A stretch of DNA of 8,348 nucleotides from contig JADGBD010000077.1 of assembly GCA_015231665.1 (NCBI GenBank), positions 1 to 8,348 on the forward strand. Direction: 5' to 3'. Below are positions 6,875 through 8,348 of the stretch, piece after piece. This DNA is from Gammaproteobacteria bacterium. Lineage in GTDB: Bacteria; Pseudomonadota; Gammaproteobacteria; Chromatiales; Chromatiaceae. The notes under the pieces were generated by a model, which was not told where the DNA came from, did no database searches, and saw nothing but the letters and a program-made list of their open reading frames with translations. Positions within the stretch are counted from its first letter, which is position 1; the number at the start of each line of letters is the position of its first letter. Both the position numbers and the translations under genes were made by a program.

Positions 6875-8348
6875 ATGAGCGAAGCAAACGACAACAAGGG
6901 CCAGCCCCTGGCCCAGCTGGAAATCGCCAAGGTGCCGGCGGATCAGGCCATTCCCGGCACCCCGCGGGCGCAAGCGGCACCAAAGCCCGAGCCAACGCCG
7001 AACCCGGCGCCAGAACCGAGCGAGAGCAAGCTGGCCCGGCTGATGGCCTTTCTGCGCAAGGACATCGCCCTGGACATGGGCGCCAAGGACATCCCCCACG
7101 AGGACCTGGACTACATCTCCGACGCCAATGCCGCGATCCTCGCCAGCACCCCCAAGGGCGGGCGCATCATGCTGCTGGCCACCGCCGCCTTTTTCACCAT
7201 TATCCTGATCTGGGCCGGGGTGGCGGAGATCGATGAGGTCACCAAGGGCGAGGGCAAGGTCATCCCCTCCAGCCAGGTGCAGATTGTGCAAAACCTGGAG
7301 GGCGGCATTCTCTCCGAGATCATGATCAAGGAAGGCGAGCTGGTGGCGAAGAACCAGATCATGCTGCGCATCGACGACACCCGCTTCTCCTCCTCCCTGC
7401 GCGAAAGCCGCATGCAATACCTTTCCCTGCTGGCCCGGGCCGCGCGTCTGCAGGCGGAGGCGGATCACAAGGACAGCTTCGACACCCCGGCGGCGGTGCT
7501 CACAGAAGCACCGCACATCGGCATTCAGGAGCATGACCTGCTCAAATCCAAGCACAGCGAGCTGCAGGCCACCCTCAACATCCTCAGGCAGCAGGTGGAC
7601 CAGCGCAGCCTGGAGGTCGGCGAACTGGAGGCCAAGGAAAAACAGCTGGCCCGCAGCCTGGCCCTGGCGGAGAAAGAGCTGGAAATCTCCCGGCCGCTGA
7701 TCGCCAAGGGCGCCATATCCGAGATTCAGGTGCTGCGTCTGGAGCGCCAGGTGGCGGACCTGCAAGGCGAGCTGGACACCCTGCAGATCGCCATCCCACG
7801 GGCCCGCTCGGCGATGAGCGAGGCGCAGCAGAAAGTCACTGAAAGCCAGCTCAAGTTCCGTAACCAGGCGCGCAAGGAATACAACGAAATCCGCGCCGAA
7901 CTCGACCAGCTCGATGCCAGCAGCGTCGCCCTGGAAGACCGGGTGCAGCGCACCGCGGTGCGCTCGCCGGTGCGCGGCACGGTCAAGCAGCTGCTGGTCA
8001 ACACCGTCGGTGGCGTCATCCAGCCCGGCGCCGAGCTGGTGCAGATCGTGCCGCTGGAAGACACCCTGCTGATCGAAACCAAAATCCGCCCCCAGGACAT
8101 CGCCTTCCTCCGCCCCGGCCAGGAGGCGACGATCAAATTCACCGCCTACGACTTCGCCATCTATGGTGGTCTCAAGGCGGCGGTGGAGCACATCAGCGCA
8201 GATACCATTGCCGATGAAAAAGGCGACAGCTTTTACTTGGTACGCCTGCGTACCGACCGCAATTATCTCGGCAGCGAGGCCGATCCCCTGCCTATAATCC
8301 CAGGGATGGTGGCCGAGGTTGACGTGCTCACCGGCAAGAAAACCATTC
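6875..8348 (+). CDS. HlyD-family type I secretion membrane fusion protein (LapC type), 3' end beyond window
   Basis: This adaptor joins the ABC exporter to an outer-membrane TolC-like channel. The frame stays open to the window edge (491 codons), ending in the family C-terminal motif P-G-M-V-A-E-V-D-V-L-T-G-K-K, so only a few tens of residues should be missing. A cytoplasmic N-terminus of about 96 residues has a proline/alanine-rich stretch at 21-50 and a conserved-looking patch, D-L-D-Y-I-S-D-A-N-A-A-I-L-A, at 77-90. One membrane segment follows at 97-116. The lipoyl-like half motif Q-I-V-Q-N-L-E-G-G-I-L at 136-146 is diagnostic of the family. Residues of about 170-370 are E/Q/L-rich coiled coil, then the returning lipoyl half (V-R-S-P-V-R-G-T-V) and a beta-barrel. 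ATG 6875 lies five bases after the exporter stop with little ribosome site, suggesting translational coupling. The proline-rich N-terminus makes it longer than many relatives. Confidence 0.93.
   Translation, partial: MSEANDNKGQPLAQLEIAKVPADQAIPGTPRAQAAPKPEPTPNPAPEPSESKLARLMAFLRKDIALDMGAKDIPHEDLDYISDANAAILASTPKGGRIMLLATAAFFTIILIWAGVAEIDEVTKGEGKVIPSSQVQIVQNLEGGILSEIMIKEGELVAKNQIMLRIDDTRFSSSLRESRMQYLSLLARAARLQAEADHKDSFDTPAAVLTEAPHIGIQEHDLLKSKHSELQATLNILRQQVDQRSLEVGELEAKEKQLARSLALAEKELEISRPLIAKGAISEIQVLRLERQVADLQGELDTLQIAIPRARSAMSEAQQKVTESQLKFRNQARKEYNEIRAELDQLDASSVALEDRVQRTAVRSPVRGTVKQLLVNTVGGVIQPGAELVQIVPLEDTLLIETKIRPQDIAFLRPGQEATIKFTAYDFAIYGGLKAAVEHISADTIADEKGDSFYLVRLRTDRNYLGSEADPLPIIPGMVAEVDVLTGKKTI

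Noticed and set aside
6866..8191. Minus-strand open frame of 441 codons opposite the membrane fusion protein
   Set aside because: The plus-strand frame from 6875 is continuous to the window end and carries HlyD-family motifs, so this is its shadow.

Overview
The window looks like chromosomal DNA of a GC-rich gammaproteobacterium. The ArgB and SthA proteins read like close relatives of the pseudomonad and enterobacterial proteins. A secreted DsrE-family protein and several palindromic intergenic repeats would fit a sulfur-oxidising (Chromatiales-like) lineage. The lineage is a guess from protein resemblance and repeat style, not a database result.

Layout. Positions 1-140 hold a piece of the middle of metK (S-adenosylmethionine synthetase). 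Its reading frame leaves the family sequence near 110 and stops at 138-140. A 122-bp imperfect palindrome (136-257) begins at that stop codon, and a three-unit 10-bp tandem repeat (271-300) follows. argB (339-1235, +) encodes the arginine-biosynthesis acetylglutamate kinase. It converges on an exported DUF4124/coiled-coil protein of unknown function (1255-2187, -). A 238-bp divergent intergenic region leads to an exported DsrE-like protein (2426-2929, +). That gene converges on sthA (3081-4469, -), the soluble pyridine nucleotide transhydrogenase. A second, unrelated CGCAGAG-type palindrome (2937-3045) fills the gap between them. A 240-bp divergent region with a degenerate palindromic repeat and a spaced TGATCAG pair precedes a type I secretion pair: an ABC exporter with a degenerate C39 peptidase-like domain (4710-6869, +), then 5 bp later its HlyD/LapC-type membrane fusion protein (6875 to the window edge, +, 3' end missing).

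How the genes relate. Only the last two form an evident operon and a single machine: inner-membrane ATPase plus periplasmic adaptor of a LapBC/LssBD-type system, the kind that exports large RTX adhesins. Neither the outer-membrane TolC-like partner nor the secreted substrate is in the window. The other genes are single-gene units, with alternating orientation across three of the four gaps. No gap without a gene exceeds 300 bp. I saw no tRNA, rRNA, CRISPR array or recognisable transposase.

I found no convincing new multi-gene system. The most unusual signals are the broken metK next to the long palindrome and the crowd of unrelated palindromic or tandem repeats in short intergenic gaps.
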